Below are positions 9,784 through 17,668 of a DNA stretch of 64,000 bases, in pieces. Within the stretch, counting starts at the first letter, position 1. Each line of letters starts with the position of its first letter. The stretch covers positions 1,612,001 to 1,676,000 of the forward strand of contig NZ_JAPMLV010000001.1 of NCBI RefSeq assembly GCF_026420145.1, given 5' to 3'. The notes under the pieces are model-generated. The model made no database searches and had not been told where the DNA came from. It was given only the letters and a program-made list of their open reading frames with translations. The position numbers and the translations under genes were made by a program. The stretch comes from Enterobacter pseudoroggenkampii (GTDB taxonomy: Bacteria; Pseudomonadota; Gammaproteobacteria; Enterobacterales; Enterobacteriaceae).

Positions 9784-10495
9784 ATTACTGAAGGTAGAAC
9801 GTCTGGACGTGCATTACGGCGGCATTCAGGCCGTACGCGATGTCTCCTTTACCCTGCGCGAGGGCGAACAGGCTACGCTGATCGGCGCGAACGGCGCGGG
9901 GAAAAGCTCCACCGTACGCGCCATTACCGGGCTGGAAAGTTTTAGCGGCAGTATAGAATTCCGCGGTAAAGACGTCCGCAGACACAGGCCCGAGGCGCTA
10001 CTGCGCGACGGACTGGTGATGGTCCCGGAGGGCCGCGGGATCTTCTCCCGCATGACGGTCCTGGAAAACCTGCAGATGGGCGCCTGGCTCAGGCGTGACA
10101 CTGTCACCGTTAATCGCGAAATGAACGAGATATTCGAGCGCTTCCCGCGCCTGGGCGAACGCCAGCATCAGCTTGCCGGCCTGCTGTCCGGCGGTGAGCA
10201 ACAGCTGCTGGCCCTAAACCGCGCCCTGCTCAGCCGCCCGCGCCTGCTGATCCTCGACGAGCCGTCGATGGGCCTCGCGCCGAAGATGGTTGAAAACATT
10301 TTTGCCGTCATTGCCGGCCTGCGCGAGCGCGGCGTTGCCCTGCTGCTCATCGAACAAAACGCCCGTCTCGCGCTGGAAGTCACCGACAGCGCGTGGGTGA
10401 TGGACAGCGGCAGCATTGTTCATCATGGCGAATCGAAAGCGCTGCTCAATGACGACCAGATTGCACAGATTTATTTGGGCGAAATGCCCGTTTAA
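9776..10495 (+). CDS. ABC transporter ATP-binding protein, LivF family
   Basis: Second ATPase, 239 residues from the ATG chosen here (MSELLKVERL), which has GGAG nine bases upstream inside the end of the livG-like gene; upstream in-frame starts are too close to that ribosome site. Walker A is GANGAGKSS, the signature LSGGEQQLLALNRAL, and Walker B LLILDEPSMGLAP. The signature has LALNRAL where most LivF proteins have LAIGRAL, a mild change. It works as a heterodimer with the LivG-like ATPase. Confidence 0.92.
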   Translation: MSELLKVERLDVHYGGIQAVRDVSFTLREGEQATLIGANGAGKSSTVRAITGLESFSGSIEFRGKDVRRHRPEALLRDGLVMVPEGRGIFSRMTVLENLQMGAWLRRDTVTVNREMNEIFERFPRLGERQHQLAGLLSGGEQQLLALNRALLSRPRLLILDEPSMGLAPKMVENIFAVIAGLRERGVALLLIEQNARLALEVTDSAWVMDSGSIVHHGESKALLNDDQIAQIYLGEMPV

Positions 10496-10523
10496 CCACA
10501 CCAGCCAACATCAGGGAAATACA

Positions 10524-11681
10524 ATGAAAACAGTAAAAATCAGTGCGCTCAGCGCCGCTATCCTCCTCGGCAGCTTTGCCTCGCCGGCCACGTGGGCCGC
10601 TGACAGCGAAACCGTGGTCATCGGTCTCGCGGGCCCGCTCACCGGCCCGTCTGCCCGTATCGGTAAAGATCTGGAGAACGGCGCGCAGCTGGCCATTGAC
10701 GACATTAACAAGCAGCACCCGACCATCGGCGGCAAAGCGGTGACCTTCAAACTGCAGTCCGAAGACGATCAGTCCGACCCGCGCACTGCCGTAGCCGTCG
10801 CGCAGCGTCTGGTGGATAGCGGCGTGGCGGGCGTCGTCGGTCACTGGAACACCGGTACCAGCATTCCTGCCGCACGTGTCTATCACGATGCGGGCATCGC
10901 ACAGGTCGCACCGGTCGCGACCGGTCACGCCTATACGCAACAAGGTTTTGATACCAGCTTCCGCGTGATGGGACACGACGATGACGGCGGCCAGCTCGCC
11001 GGTCAGTACGCGGTGAATACCCTGAAAGCCAAACGCATTGCGGTGATCGACGACCGTACCGCATTTGGTCAGGGTCTGGCAGACCAGTTTATTAAATCGC
11101 TGGAAGCCCAGGGCGTGAAAATTGTCGATCGTCAGTACGTGGATGACAAAACGGTGGACTTCAGCGCCGTACTGACCGCCATCCGCAGTAAAAACGCCGA
11201 TCTGATCTTCTTCGGCGGCGTCGACAGCCAGGCCGCACCGCTGGCGCGTCGCATCAAACAGCTGGGCATGAATGCCACGCTGATGGGCGCAGGCGGATTC
11301 GTCAGCCAGACATTCCTCAAGCTGGCGCAGAAAGAAGGCGAAGGCGTTGTGGCGCTGGAGCCGGGTCTGCCCGTTGACCAGATGCCGGGCGGCAAAGCGT
11401 TCGAGCAGGCGTACCAGTCCCGCTACCACACCCATATCGAACTGCACGCCCCGTTCGCCTATGACGCCACCCGCGTGCTGGTTGCGGCAATGGAAAAAGC
11501 AAACTCCGTTGAGCCGTCCGACTATCTGCCCGCCCTGCGCGCCATCAGCTATTCCGGCGTCACCGGACAGATCGCGTTTGATAAAGAGGGCAACCTGAAA
11601 TCGCCGTCGTTCACGGTCTACAAGGTGGTCGACGGCAAATGGCAGCCGCAGACCGTGCTGGGCGGCGCAAAAGCGAAGTAA
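10524..11681 (+). CDS. Periplasmic substrate-binding protein, LivJ/LivK type
   Basis: Binding protein of the HAAT transporter, 385 residues. The start MKTVKISALS has CAGGGAAATACA before it. A Sec signal peptide ends at ATWA/ADS, followed by the family opening ETVVIGLAGPLTGPSARIGKDLENGAQLA. The binding cleft region includes VVGHWNTGTSIPAA and GGVDSQAAPLARRIKQLG. It lies 28 bp after the livF-like gene and 17 bp before the ATC-hydrolase-like gene. Its ligand cannot be read from sequence; the neighbouring enzymes suggest a cyclic or carbamoylated amino acid. Confidence 0.9.
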   Translation: MKTVKISALSAAILLGSFASPATWAADSETVVIGLAGPLTGPSARIGKDLENGAQLAIDDINKQHPTIGGKAVTFKLQSEDDQSDPRTAVAVAQRLVDSGVAGVVGHWNTGTSIPAARVYHDAGIAQVAPVATGHAYTQQGFDTSFRVMGHDDDGGQLAGQYAVNTLKAKRIAVIDDRTAFGQGLADQFIKSLEAQGVKIVDRQYVDDKTVDFSAVLTAIRSKNADLIFFGGVDSQAAPLARRIKQLGMNATLMGAGGFVSQTFLKLAQKEGEGVVALEPGLPVDQMPGGKAFEQAYQSRYHTHIELHAPFAYDATRVLVAAMEKANSVEPSDYLPALRAISYSGVTGQIAFDKEGNLKSPSFTVYKVVDGKWQPQTVLGGAKAK

Positions 11682-11698
11682 CGCAGCGAGGCAATGTG

Positions 11699-12181
11699 AT
11701 GAGTGATAATAACGAGCTGGGCATTCTCGCCCGCCGCAAAATTGAAGCCGAAATTATTAAGCCAATTTATGAAATCCTGGTGCGCGAGATAGGGAAAGCC
11801 CGCGCCCAGGCGGTGATTGGCGAGGCCATTGAGCAGGCCGCGATTGACGCTGGCAAAGCGTTTGCCAGCAAAGAACCCAACGGCGCGAACATCAAGAGCT
11901 TTATCGCCCTGCAGTATCTGTGGGAGAAGGATAACGCCCTGGACGTGAAGGTGATCGACGCCGACGACAAGCAGTACAACTACAACGTGACCCGCTGTCG
12001 CTACGCGGAGATGTATCACGAAATGGGGCTGGGCGAGATTGGCCATCTGCTCTCCTGCGCGCGGGATGAAAAATTCATCGTTGGCTATGCGCCGGACGTT
12101 GAGCTAACCCGCACCACCACCATCATGCAGGGCGGTGCGTGCTGTGATTTCCGCTACCGCAGCAGCAAGGACAAGCCATGA
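11699..12181 (+). CDS. L-2-amino-thiazoline-4-carboxylic acid (ATC) hydrolase family protein
   Basis: A 160-residue cytoplasmic protein. The C-terminal part has the family pattern: LLSCARDEKFIVGYAPDVEL then TRTTTIMQGGACCDFRYR, with several Cys and Asp residues in conserved spacing. The founding activity (AtcB of Pseudomonas) opens the ring of L-ATC to N-carbamoyl-L-cysteine. The start MSDNNELGILARRKIEAEI has GCGAGG upstream. Its stop overlaps the ATG of an N-carbamoyl-amino-acid amidohydrolase, the very enzyme type (AtcC) that would finish the route to L-cysteine. That pairing is the best evidence for function. The family also holds uncharacterised members, so the exact substrate is an inference. 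Confidence 0.82.
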   Translation: MSDNNELGILARRKIEAEIIKPIYEILVREIGKARAQAVIGEAIEQAAIDAGKAFASKEPNGANIKSFIALQYLWEKDNALDVKVIDADDKQYNYNVTRCRYAEMYHEMGLGEIGHLLSCARDEKFIVGYAPDVELTRTTTIMQGGACCDFRYRSSKDKP

Positions 12182-13404
12182 TCCGCGTCAACGCCGAACG
12201 GCTGTGGTCAACGCTTGAGATGATGGCGCAGATCGGCGGCACGCCCGCCGGTGGCGTCACCCGTCTGGCATTGAGCGAGGAAGATCGTGTCGCGCGTAAC
12301 CTGCTGCGCGACTGGGCGATGGACGCCGGTTTTACCTGTGACGTCGACAGCATGGGCAACATGTTTATCCGCCGCGCGGGAAAAAACCCGCAGCTTGCCC
12401 CGGTCATGACCGGTTCGCACGTGGATACCCAGCCGCTGGGCGGGAACTACGACGGGGTTTACGGCGTGCTGGCCGGGCTTGAGCTGCTGCGTACCCTCAA
12501 TGACCATCACGTTGAGACGGAGCGTGACATCGTGCTGGTGAACTGGACCAACGAAGAAGGCGCGCGATTTGCGCCAGCCATGCTCGCTTCAGGGGTCTGG
12601 ACGGGGCAGTTTAGCGAAGCGTACGCCCACGCCCGCGCGGATAGCAACGGTATCACCGTGGGTGAAGCGCTGGATAACATTGGCTACCGGGGTGAAGCCC
12701 CTGCCCGCGCGTTTCCTGTTCACGCCTGCTACGAGCTGCACATCGAACAGGGCCCGATCCTGGAAGATGAGGTCATCGATATCGGGCTCGTCCGCGCGGC
12801 AATGGGCCAGCGCTGGTTTACCCTGACGCTGGGCGGATTCGCCGCTCACGCGGGCACGACGCCGATGCACAGCCGCCGTGACGCGCTGACCGCCTTCGCT
12901 GAGCTTGCATTGAAAGTGGAAGAGATTGGCTATCGGCATGCGCCGGACGGACGCGCGACGATCGGTATGGCGAAGGTTACGCCAAACTCGCGCAACGTCG
13001 TGCCGTCTCGTGTGGAATGCAGCGTGGAGTTTCGCCATCCGGCGCAGCAGGCTCTGGAAGCCATGGAAGCGGCGCTGCATAAGGTGGCTGAAAGCCTGAG
13101 CCTGCGCGGCGTGTCGGCTCTCGTTGAGCGCATTTTTGACTACGCGCCCATCGCGTTTGATGCCGAATGCCTCGCTCGTACGGAGAAGGCCGTGGCGGAA
13201 CTGGGCTATTCGTCGAAACCGATGGTCTCCGGTGCGGGACACGACACCTGCTATGTGAGCAAAATTGCGCCCGCCAGCATGATCTTTATCCCCTGCGTGA
13301 AGGGCGTCAGCCATAACGAAGCGGAAAGGATCCTGCCGGAGTGGTCGGAGAAAGGGGCGAACGTGCTGTTGCACAGCGTCCTGTCCGCGGCCCAGGAGAG
13401 CTAG
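12178..13404 (+). CDS. Zn-dependent N-carbamoyl-L-amino acid amidohydrolase (M20 hydantoinase/carbamoylase family)
   Basis: A 408-residue binuclear metallo-amidohydrolase. Metal ligands in the family order are visible: His81 (GSHVDTQ), Asp92 (GGNYDGVYG), Glu126/127 (NEEGARF), His188 (HIEQGP) and His379 (VSHNEAE). The lid/dimer domain has His224 in FAAHAGTTPMHSRRDA and the substrate-binding NSRNVVPSRVE. The family includes N-carbamoyl-L-amino acid hydrolase, beta-ureidopropionase and allantoate amidohydrolase. The 4-bp overlap with the ATC-hydrolase-like gene favours N-carbamoyl-L-cysteine as substrate, giving cysteine, CO2 and NH3. It is last in the operon, and a hairpin follows. Confidence 0.88.
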   Translation: MIRVNAERLWSTLEMMAQIGGTPAGGVTRLALSEEDRVARNLLRDWAMDAGFTCDVDSMGNMFIRRAGKNPQLAPVMTGSHVDTQPLGGNYDGVYGVLAGLELLRTLNDHHVETERDIVLVNWTNEEGARFAPAMLASGVWTGQFSEAYAHARADSNGITVGEALDNIGYRGEAPARAFPVHACYELHIEQGPILEDEVIDIGLVRAAMGQRWFTLTLGGFAAHAGTTPMHSRRDALTAFAELALKVEEIGYRHAPDGRATIGMAKVTPNSRNVVPSRVECSVEFRHPAQQALEAMEAALHKVAESLSLRGVSALVERIFDYAPIAFDAECLARTEKAVAELGYSSKPMVSGAGHDTCYVSKIAPASMIFIPCVKGVSHNEAERILPEWSEKGANVLLHSVLSAAQES

Positions 13405-13409
13405 AACGG

Positions 13410-13435
13410 CGCGAAAGCAGCCCCCTGCTTTCGCG
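13410..13435. terminator. Hairpin between convergent amidohydrolase and kup-like genes
   Basis: Stem CGCGAAAGCAG / CTGCTTTCGCG with a CCCC loop, 11 bp perfect. It sits in the 36-bp gap between two convergent stops. There is no long T-tract, so it may be a weak intrinsic or RNA-stabilising terminator for both sides. Confidence 0.65.
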
Positions 13436-13440
13436 CGACG

Positions 13441-15324
13441 CTAGACGGCAACGCGCCGGCTGATTTCAACCACCCGATCGCTGGGAAGGTGGTAGTGGTT
13501 GATGACGTGCGTGCAGTTGCGCTTCATGAAGGCAAAAATGTGCCGTTGCCAGGCCGCCATACCGGCCCCGCCTTCGCCTGCCACAATGGTTTCATGCCCG
13601 ACATACCAGGTGGCATCATCCGTGGCAAAAAGCGCGTTAATCTCGCTGACCCCCTGTAACAACCGCGGAATGTCCGGGTGTTCCATAAACCCATATTGCG
13701 CAACGCCGTGCCAGTAGCCCGGCGCGCGCTGCTCCACCCTGATACGCTGCTCTTCCCCGACGTAGGGCACATTGAGTATATCAATGGTCAGCGACAACAC
13801 ATCCTGCTGTAGCGCCCGATTTCGCGCGACATGCCAGCGCATGACTGGTGGGATATTGTTCTGTGTACGGGTCAAAAACACGGCCGAGCCTACCACTCTG
13901 GGCACCGTCTTTTGCTGAAGCTGGGCAAAGAACGCATCCACGCTGACGCCCTTCTCGCCCACCGATGCGGAGACCGCCTTAACGCCGCGGTGCCAGATTA
14001 GCATCACCGTACAAATGGCTGCGGCCATCAGCAGCGGGATATAGCCGCCCTCCAGGACTTTAATTAGATTGGCAAACAAGAAGGTGGCATCAATCACCAG
14101 GAAACAGAGGGCAATAAGCGCGCTGCTGACCCGGCTCCAGCGCCACACTTCCCGCATCGCCACAAACAACAGCCCCGTGGTCATCAGCATGGTTAACGAC
14201 ACGGCGATGCCGTACGCCGCGGCAAGCTTATCGGAGGATTTAAAGAACACCACCAGCCCGATGGTCACCACCATCAGCAGCCAGTTTATTATCCCGATAT
14301 AAATCTGACCGTAGCTTTCTGCCGCCGTCTGTTTGATGCGTAACCGGGGTAACCAGCCAAGCTGAATGGCCTGGCGCGTCATGGAAAACGCGCCGGTAAT
14401 AATCGCCTGACTGGCGATTATCGTCGCCAGCGCGGCAAGAATGATGAGCGGAACCTGGAGAACAGGCGGACAGAGCGTGTAGAAAAGGTTTTGCTTGCTG
14501 TCGGCACCGGCCAGAATCAGCGCTGACTGGCCAGCATAGTTGAGCAGCAGCGAAGGAAAGACGATACCGTACCAGGCAAGCCAGATGGGCTTTTTACCGA
14601 AATGCCCCATGTCTGCATACAGGGCCTCGGCCCCCGTCACGCAGAGAAAAACGCCGCCCAGGACCAGGAAACTGGTGTACCCGTTCGAAAACAAAAATGC
14701 GATGCCGTAAGCAGGATTAAGGGCCAACAGTACCGAGGGGTGCTGAACGATCCCCCGCACGCCCAGGGCCGCAATCGCCAGGAACCACAGCGCCATGACC
14801 GGGCCAAATATTTTCCCTATGCGGGCGGTACCAAAAGGCTGGATAAGAAACAGCGCCAGCAACACTGCCACCGTCAGGGGTAATATGTACGGCTGGGACT
14901 CAGGGATCACCATCTCCAGCCCTTCAAGGGCAGAAAGCACGGAGATGGCCGGGGTTATCGCGCCGTCACCGTATATCAACGCGGCGCCAATCAGGGCGGC
15001 AAAAATGACCCAGCGCCCGCCTTTGCCTTTCTCCACCAGAAGCGACATTAAGGCCATGATGCCCCCCTCGCCATGATTATCAATTCGCATGGCGAAGGCG
15101 GCATATTTTATGGATGTCACCAGGATGAGTGTCCAGGTGATCAGGGAGAGTAGGCCCAGTATGACGCCGGGCGTAGGGTCATGCTCAGAGAGCGAAAGTA
15201 CCGTCCGGAAGGTATAAAGCGGGCTGGTGCCGATATCACCAAAAACGACGCCCAGCGCCCCCCCTGCAAGCAGGGTTAACCGGGAGAGCGGTTGGGACGG
15301 TTCACTGCTGTGGCGAAGGCTCAT
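13441..15324 (-). CDS. kup: Kup/HAK/KT family potassium transporter
   Basis: Inner-membrane K+/H+ symporter, 627 residues with about twelve membrane segments followed by a cytoplasmic tail of ~170 residues. The first helix carries GGALGVVFGDIGTSPLYTF, the ion-pathway signature, and FLVLGGVFLCVTGAEALYADMGHFG follows further on. The start is the ATG giving MSLRHSSEP, since CTGGAAA lies upstream; an in-frame TTG four codons earlier is less likely. E. coli kup lies elsewhere on the chromosome, so this copy inside an accessory stretch is likely a second, divergent paralogue. It stands alone, between the amidohydrolase operon and smvA. Confidence 0.88.
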   Translation of the reverse strand: MSLRHSSEPSQPLSRLTLLAGGALGVVFGDIGTSPLYTFRTVLSLSEHDPTPGVILGLLSLITWTLILVTSIKYAAFAMRIDNHGEGGIMALMSLLVEKGKGGRWVIFAALIGAALIYGDGAITPAISVLSALEGLEMVIPESQPYILPLTVAVLLALFLIQPFGTARIGKIFGPVMALWFLAIAALGVRGIVQHPSVLLALNPAYGIAFLFSNGYTSFLVLGGVFLCVTGAEALYADMGHFGKKPIWLAWYGIVFPSLLLNYAGQSALILAGADSKQNLFYTLCPPVLQVPLIILAALATIIASQAIITGAFSMTRQAIQLGWLPRLRIKQTAAESYGQIYIGIINWLLMVVTIGLVVFFKSSDKLAAAYGIAVSLTMLMTTGLLFVAMREVWRWSRVSSALIALCFLVIDATFLFANLIKVLEGGYIPLLMAAAICTVMLIWHRGVKAVSASVGEKGVSVDAFFAQLQQKTVPRVVGSAVFLTRTQNNIPPVMRWHVARNRALQQDVLSLTIDILNVPYVGEEQRIRVEQRAPGYWHGVAQYGFMEHPDIPRLLQGVSEINALFATDDATWYVGHETIVAGEGGAGMAAWQRHIFAFMKRNCTHVINHYHLPSDRVVEISRRVAV

Positions 15325-15413
15325 ATTTTCCAGCAAGAGTCAGATAATCCTGTAAAAAACATAGCTCATCTGCCCCGCCCGCGCCAACCGCTGCCCCTGT
15401 TTTACCGCGCGGT

Positions 15414-16901
15414 TTACTGCGGATTGACCTTCGCCAGGCTGAACCAGATCCCCACTGCCAGCAACAGCAGCATGCCGCCCGCACTGCCCAGCGCCACGCT
15501 GTGGGAGGTAATAAACGCACTTTTCGCCGCCTCAATCACCGGCTCCGCCAGGGACGGCGTCAGATCCTGCGCCACCTTCATCGCTTCCCCAATCGATGAC
15601 GAGGCTTTATCGATGAGCGAGGCATTCAGCCCCTGCGGCAGGTCAATCGACGCCGAGAAGCTGCGGGTCAACAGCAGACCAAAAATGGCGATCCCCAGCC
15701 CGGCCCCCAGCTCATAGGACATGGTTTCAATCGCCCCTGCAGCGGCGGCTTTCTCCTTCGGCGCGGCAGCCATAATGGCGGAAGTCGAGGCCAACAGCGC
15801 GCTGGCGGCACTGAAGCCGAGCAGCACCATCAGCCCCCACGCCTGCCACTGCTGTGTGCTGAAGTCGAGCATCGACAGCCCGATAAAGCTGACGGCGCTG
15901 AGCCCCATGCCGCCGGCCGCGACGATGCGTAGCCCTAATCGCCCAACCAGCACGCCTGCGATCGGCCCGCTGAACCCGCTGGCGACCATCACCGGAAGCA
16001 TGAACATGCCCGCTTCAAACGGCGTAAAGCCATGAACAAACTGCAGCTCCTGGGCCATCAGCAGCTCAAACCCGACCAGGGCAATCATGGCGGTCATCGC
16101 CATCACCACGCCGCTCAAAATGATGCGATGGCAGAACAGACGCATGTCGATCATCGGTACGCGAGCGCGGAGCTGAATACGCACGAAGATAAACAGCAGT
16201 ACCGAGCCGGTAATCAGCGCGGACGCGACTATCCACGGTGACAGCGCGCCTTTCAGGGCGGTTTTCGCACTGTAGACCAGCAGTAAAATCGCCACAATCA
16301 GCATAATGGCATGGCTAATATTCAGCGGCTGCTCCGGGCGGCCGTGCTGAGGAGGCACAAAACGCGCGGCCAGCGAAACCACCACCAGCACAATCGGCAC
16401 GTTAATTAAAAACACCGATCCCCAGTAAAAATGCTCAAGCAGCATACCGCCAATCAACGGGCCAAACGCCGCCCCACCGGAACCGACCGCCGCCCAGACG
16501 CCGAGCGCAATATTACGATCCCGCGCGTCGATAAACAGCGTACGGATCCCAGCCAGCGTAGCCGGAATAATCATCGCCGCACCAATTGCCAGCGAGGCGC
16601 GCGCCGCAATCAGCCACCCTGCTGACGGGGCAAACGCTGCCGCCAGCGATGACAGGCCAAACAGCGTACTGCCAATCATCAACAGCCGTTTAAAACCGAT
16701 ACGGTCACCCAGGGCGCCCATAGGCAACACCATACCCGCCATCACCAGCGAGTAAATATCGATGATCCACAGCAATTCATTGCCGCTGGCACCCAGCGTC
16801 ATGCTCAATGTCGGCGCCGCCACGTGCAGCACCGTCGCGTCGATCGCCACCGGGATATACACCAGCACGATAATCACTAACGCTAACCACTGACGAAACA
16901 T
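15414..16901 (-). CDS. smvA: Multidrug efflux MFS transporter SmvA (methyl viologen / cationic biocide export)
   Basis: A 14-helix DHA2-family proton-coupled exporter, 495 residues. The opening MFRQWLALVIIVLVYIPVAID and the motif LPMGALGDRIGFKRLLM agree with Salmonella SmvA. In Salmonella and Klebsiella SmvA exports methyl viologen, acriflavine and cationic antiseptics such as chlorhexidine and octenidine. A TetR gene is divergent, with paired operator-like repeats between, so it is very likely repressed by SmvR. Confidence 0.93.
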   Translation of the reverse strand: MFRQWLALVIIVLVYIPVAIDATVLHVAAPTLSMTLGASGNELLWIIDIYSLVMAGMVLPMGALGDRIGFKRLLMIGSTLFGLSSLAAAFAPSAGWLIAARASLAIGAAMIIPATLAGIRTLFIDARDRNIALGVWAAVGSGGAAFGPLIGGMLLEHFYWGSVFLINVPIVLVVVSLAARFVPPQHGRPEQPLNISHAIMLIVAILLLVYSAKTALKGALSPWIVASALITGSVLLFIFVRIQLRARVPMIDMRLFCHRIILSGVVMAMTAMIALVGFELLMAQELQFVHGFTPFEAGMFMLPVMVASGFSGPIAGVLVGRLGLRIVAAGGMGLSAVSFIGLSMLDFSTQQWQAWGLMVLLGFSAASALLASTSAIMAAAPKEKAAAAGAIETMSYELGAGLGIAIFGLLLTRSFSASIDLPQGLNASLIDKASSSIGEAMKVAQDLTPSLAEPVIEAAKSAFITSHSVALGSAGGMLLLLAVGIWFSLAKVNPQ

Positions 16902-16924
16902 AAATTTCCTTTTCTTTTAAAACA

Positions 16925-16973
16925 TGGACACATGTCCAGGATGCGATCCTACGTAAAGTTGAACGCATGTCCA
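16925..16973. promoter_or_regulatory. SmvR operator region, two inverted repeats
   Basis: A clear inverted repeat TGGACA-CA-TGTCCA (16925-16938) is followed 21 bp later by TGAACG-CA-TGTCCA (16960-16973), which keeps one perfect half and the same CA spacer. They lie in the 116-bp gap between smvA and smvR. This is the form expected for TetR-family dimers and would let SmvR repress both genes. Confidence 0.7.
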
Positions 16974-17017
16974 GCTTTTTGTTACACTCGTTTCGTTCCC
17001 ATTGAGAGTGAGTAAAC

Positions 17018-17611
17018 ATGCGATATCTGAGCAAGGATGAACGGCGGGAAGCCATCTTACAGGCCGCCATGCGCGTGGCGCTGGCAGAAGGACTGGCGGC
17101 AATGACGGTCCGCCGCGTTGCGGCTGAAGCCGGAGTCGCCACCGGACAGGTTCACCATCATTTTACCTCCGGCGGGGAGTTAAAATCGCTGGCCTTCGTA
17201 CGGTTGATTCGCGAGCTGCTGGATGCGGATGTCGCGGGTAAACAGGCCGGTTGGCGGGAGCAGCTTCATGCCATGCTCGGCAGCGATGACGGGAGGTTTG
17301 AGCCCTATATTCGCCTGTGGCGTGAAGCCCAGATCCTTGCCAGCCGTGATGCCGACATCAAGGGCGCCTATGTGATGACCATGGAGATGTGGCATCAGGA
17401 AACGGTGGCGCTTATCAAAGCGGGAACGGAGGCCGGGGCATTGCGTCCGGGCGATCGGGCAGAAAATATTGCCTGGCGCTTGATTGGTCTGGTGTGTGGT
17501 CTTGACGGGATGTATATCTTAAACATGCCCGAAATGGACGAGGCCGCGTTTAACAGGCATCTCGATACATTAATTACGCTCGAGTTGTTTACTACCCCGT
17601 CTGAGCAGTGA
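17018..17611 (+). CDS. smvR: TetR-family repressor SmvR
   Basis: A 197-residue TetR regulator. The HTH lies in AAMTVRRVAAEAGVATGQVHHHF (residues ~28-50), followed by an all-helical ligand domain. It is divergent from smvA as in Salmonella and Klebsiella, where loss of SmvR de-represses the pump and raises tolerance to cationic biocides. No frameshift or stop is present, so the control looks intact. The HHH cluster in the recognition region is a noticeable feature. Confidence 0.88.
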   Translation: MRYLSKDERREAILQAAMRVALAEGLAAMTVRRVAAEAGVATGQVHHHFTSGGELKSLAFVRLIRELLDADVAGKQAGWREQLHAMLGSDDGRFEPYIRLWREAQILASRDADIKGAYVMTMEMWHQETVALIKAGTEAGALRPGDRAENIAWRLIGLVCGLDGMYILNMPEMDEAAFNRHLDTLITLELFTTPSEQ

Positions 17612-17615
17612 TGTT

Positions 17616-17648
17616 GCCGGGTGGCGGCGACGCCTTACCCGGCCTGCG
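17616..17648. repeat. REP-like palindromic element
   Basis: The sequence from GCCGGGTGGCGGCG to CTTACCCGGCCTGCG is a classic enterobacterial REP palindrome with an imperfect stem. It lies between the convergent ends of smvR and the DASS transporter gene, the usual location. It is a single copy in this gap. Confidence 0.8.
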
Positions 17649-17668
17649 TTTCACCATCTCCTCATCCG

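Noticed and set aside
6939..10495. True leucine/isoleucine/valine transporter liv operon
   Set aside because: The fold is that family, but the coupled ATC-hydrolase and carbamoylase genes and the local LysR gene indicate another substrate.
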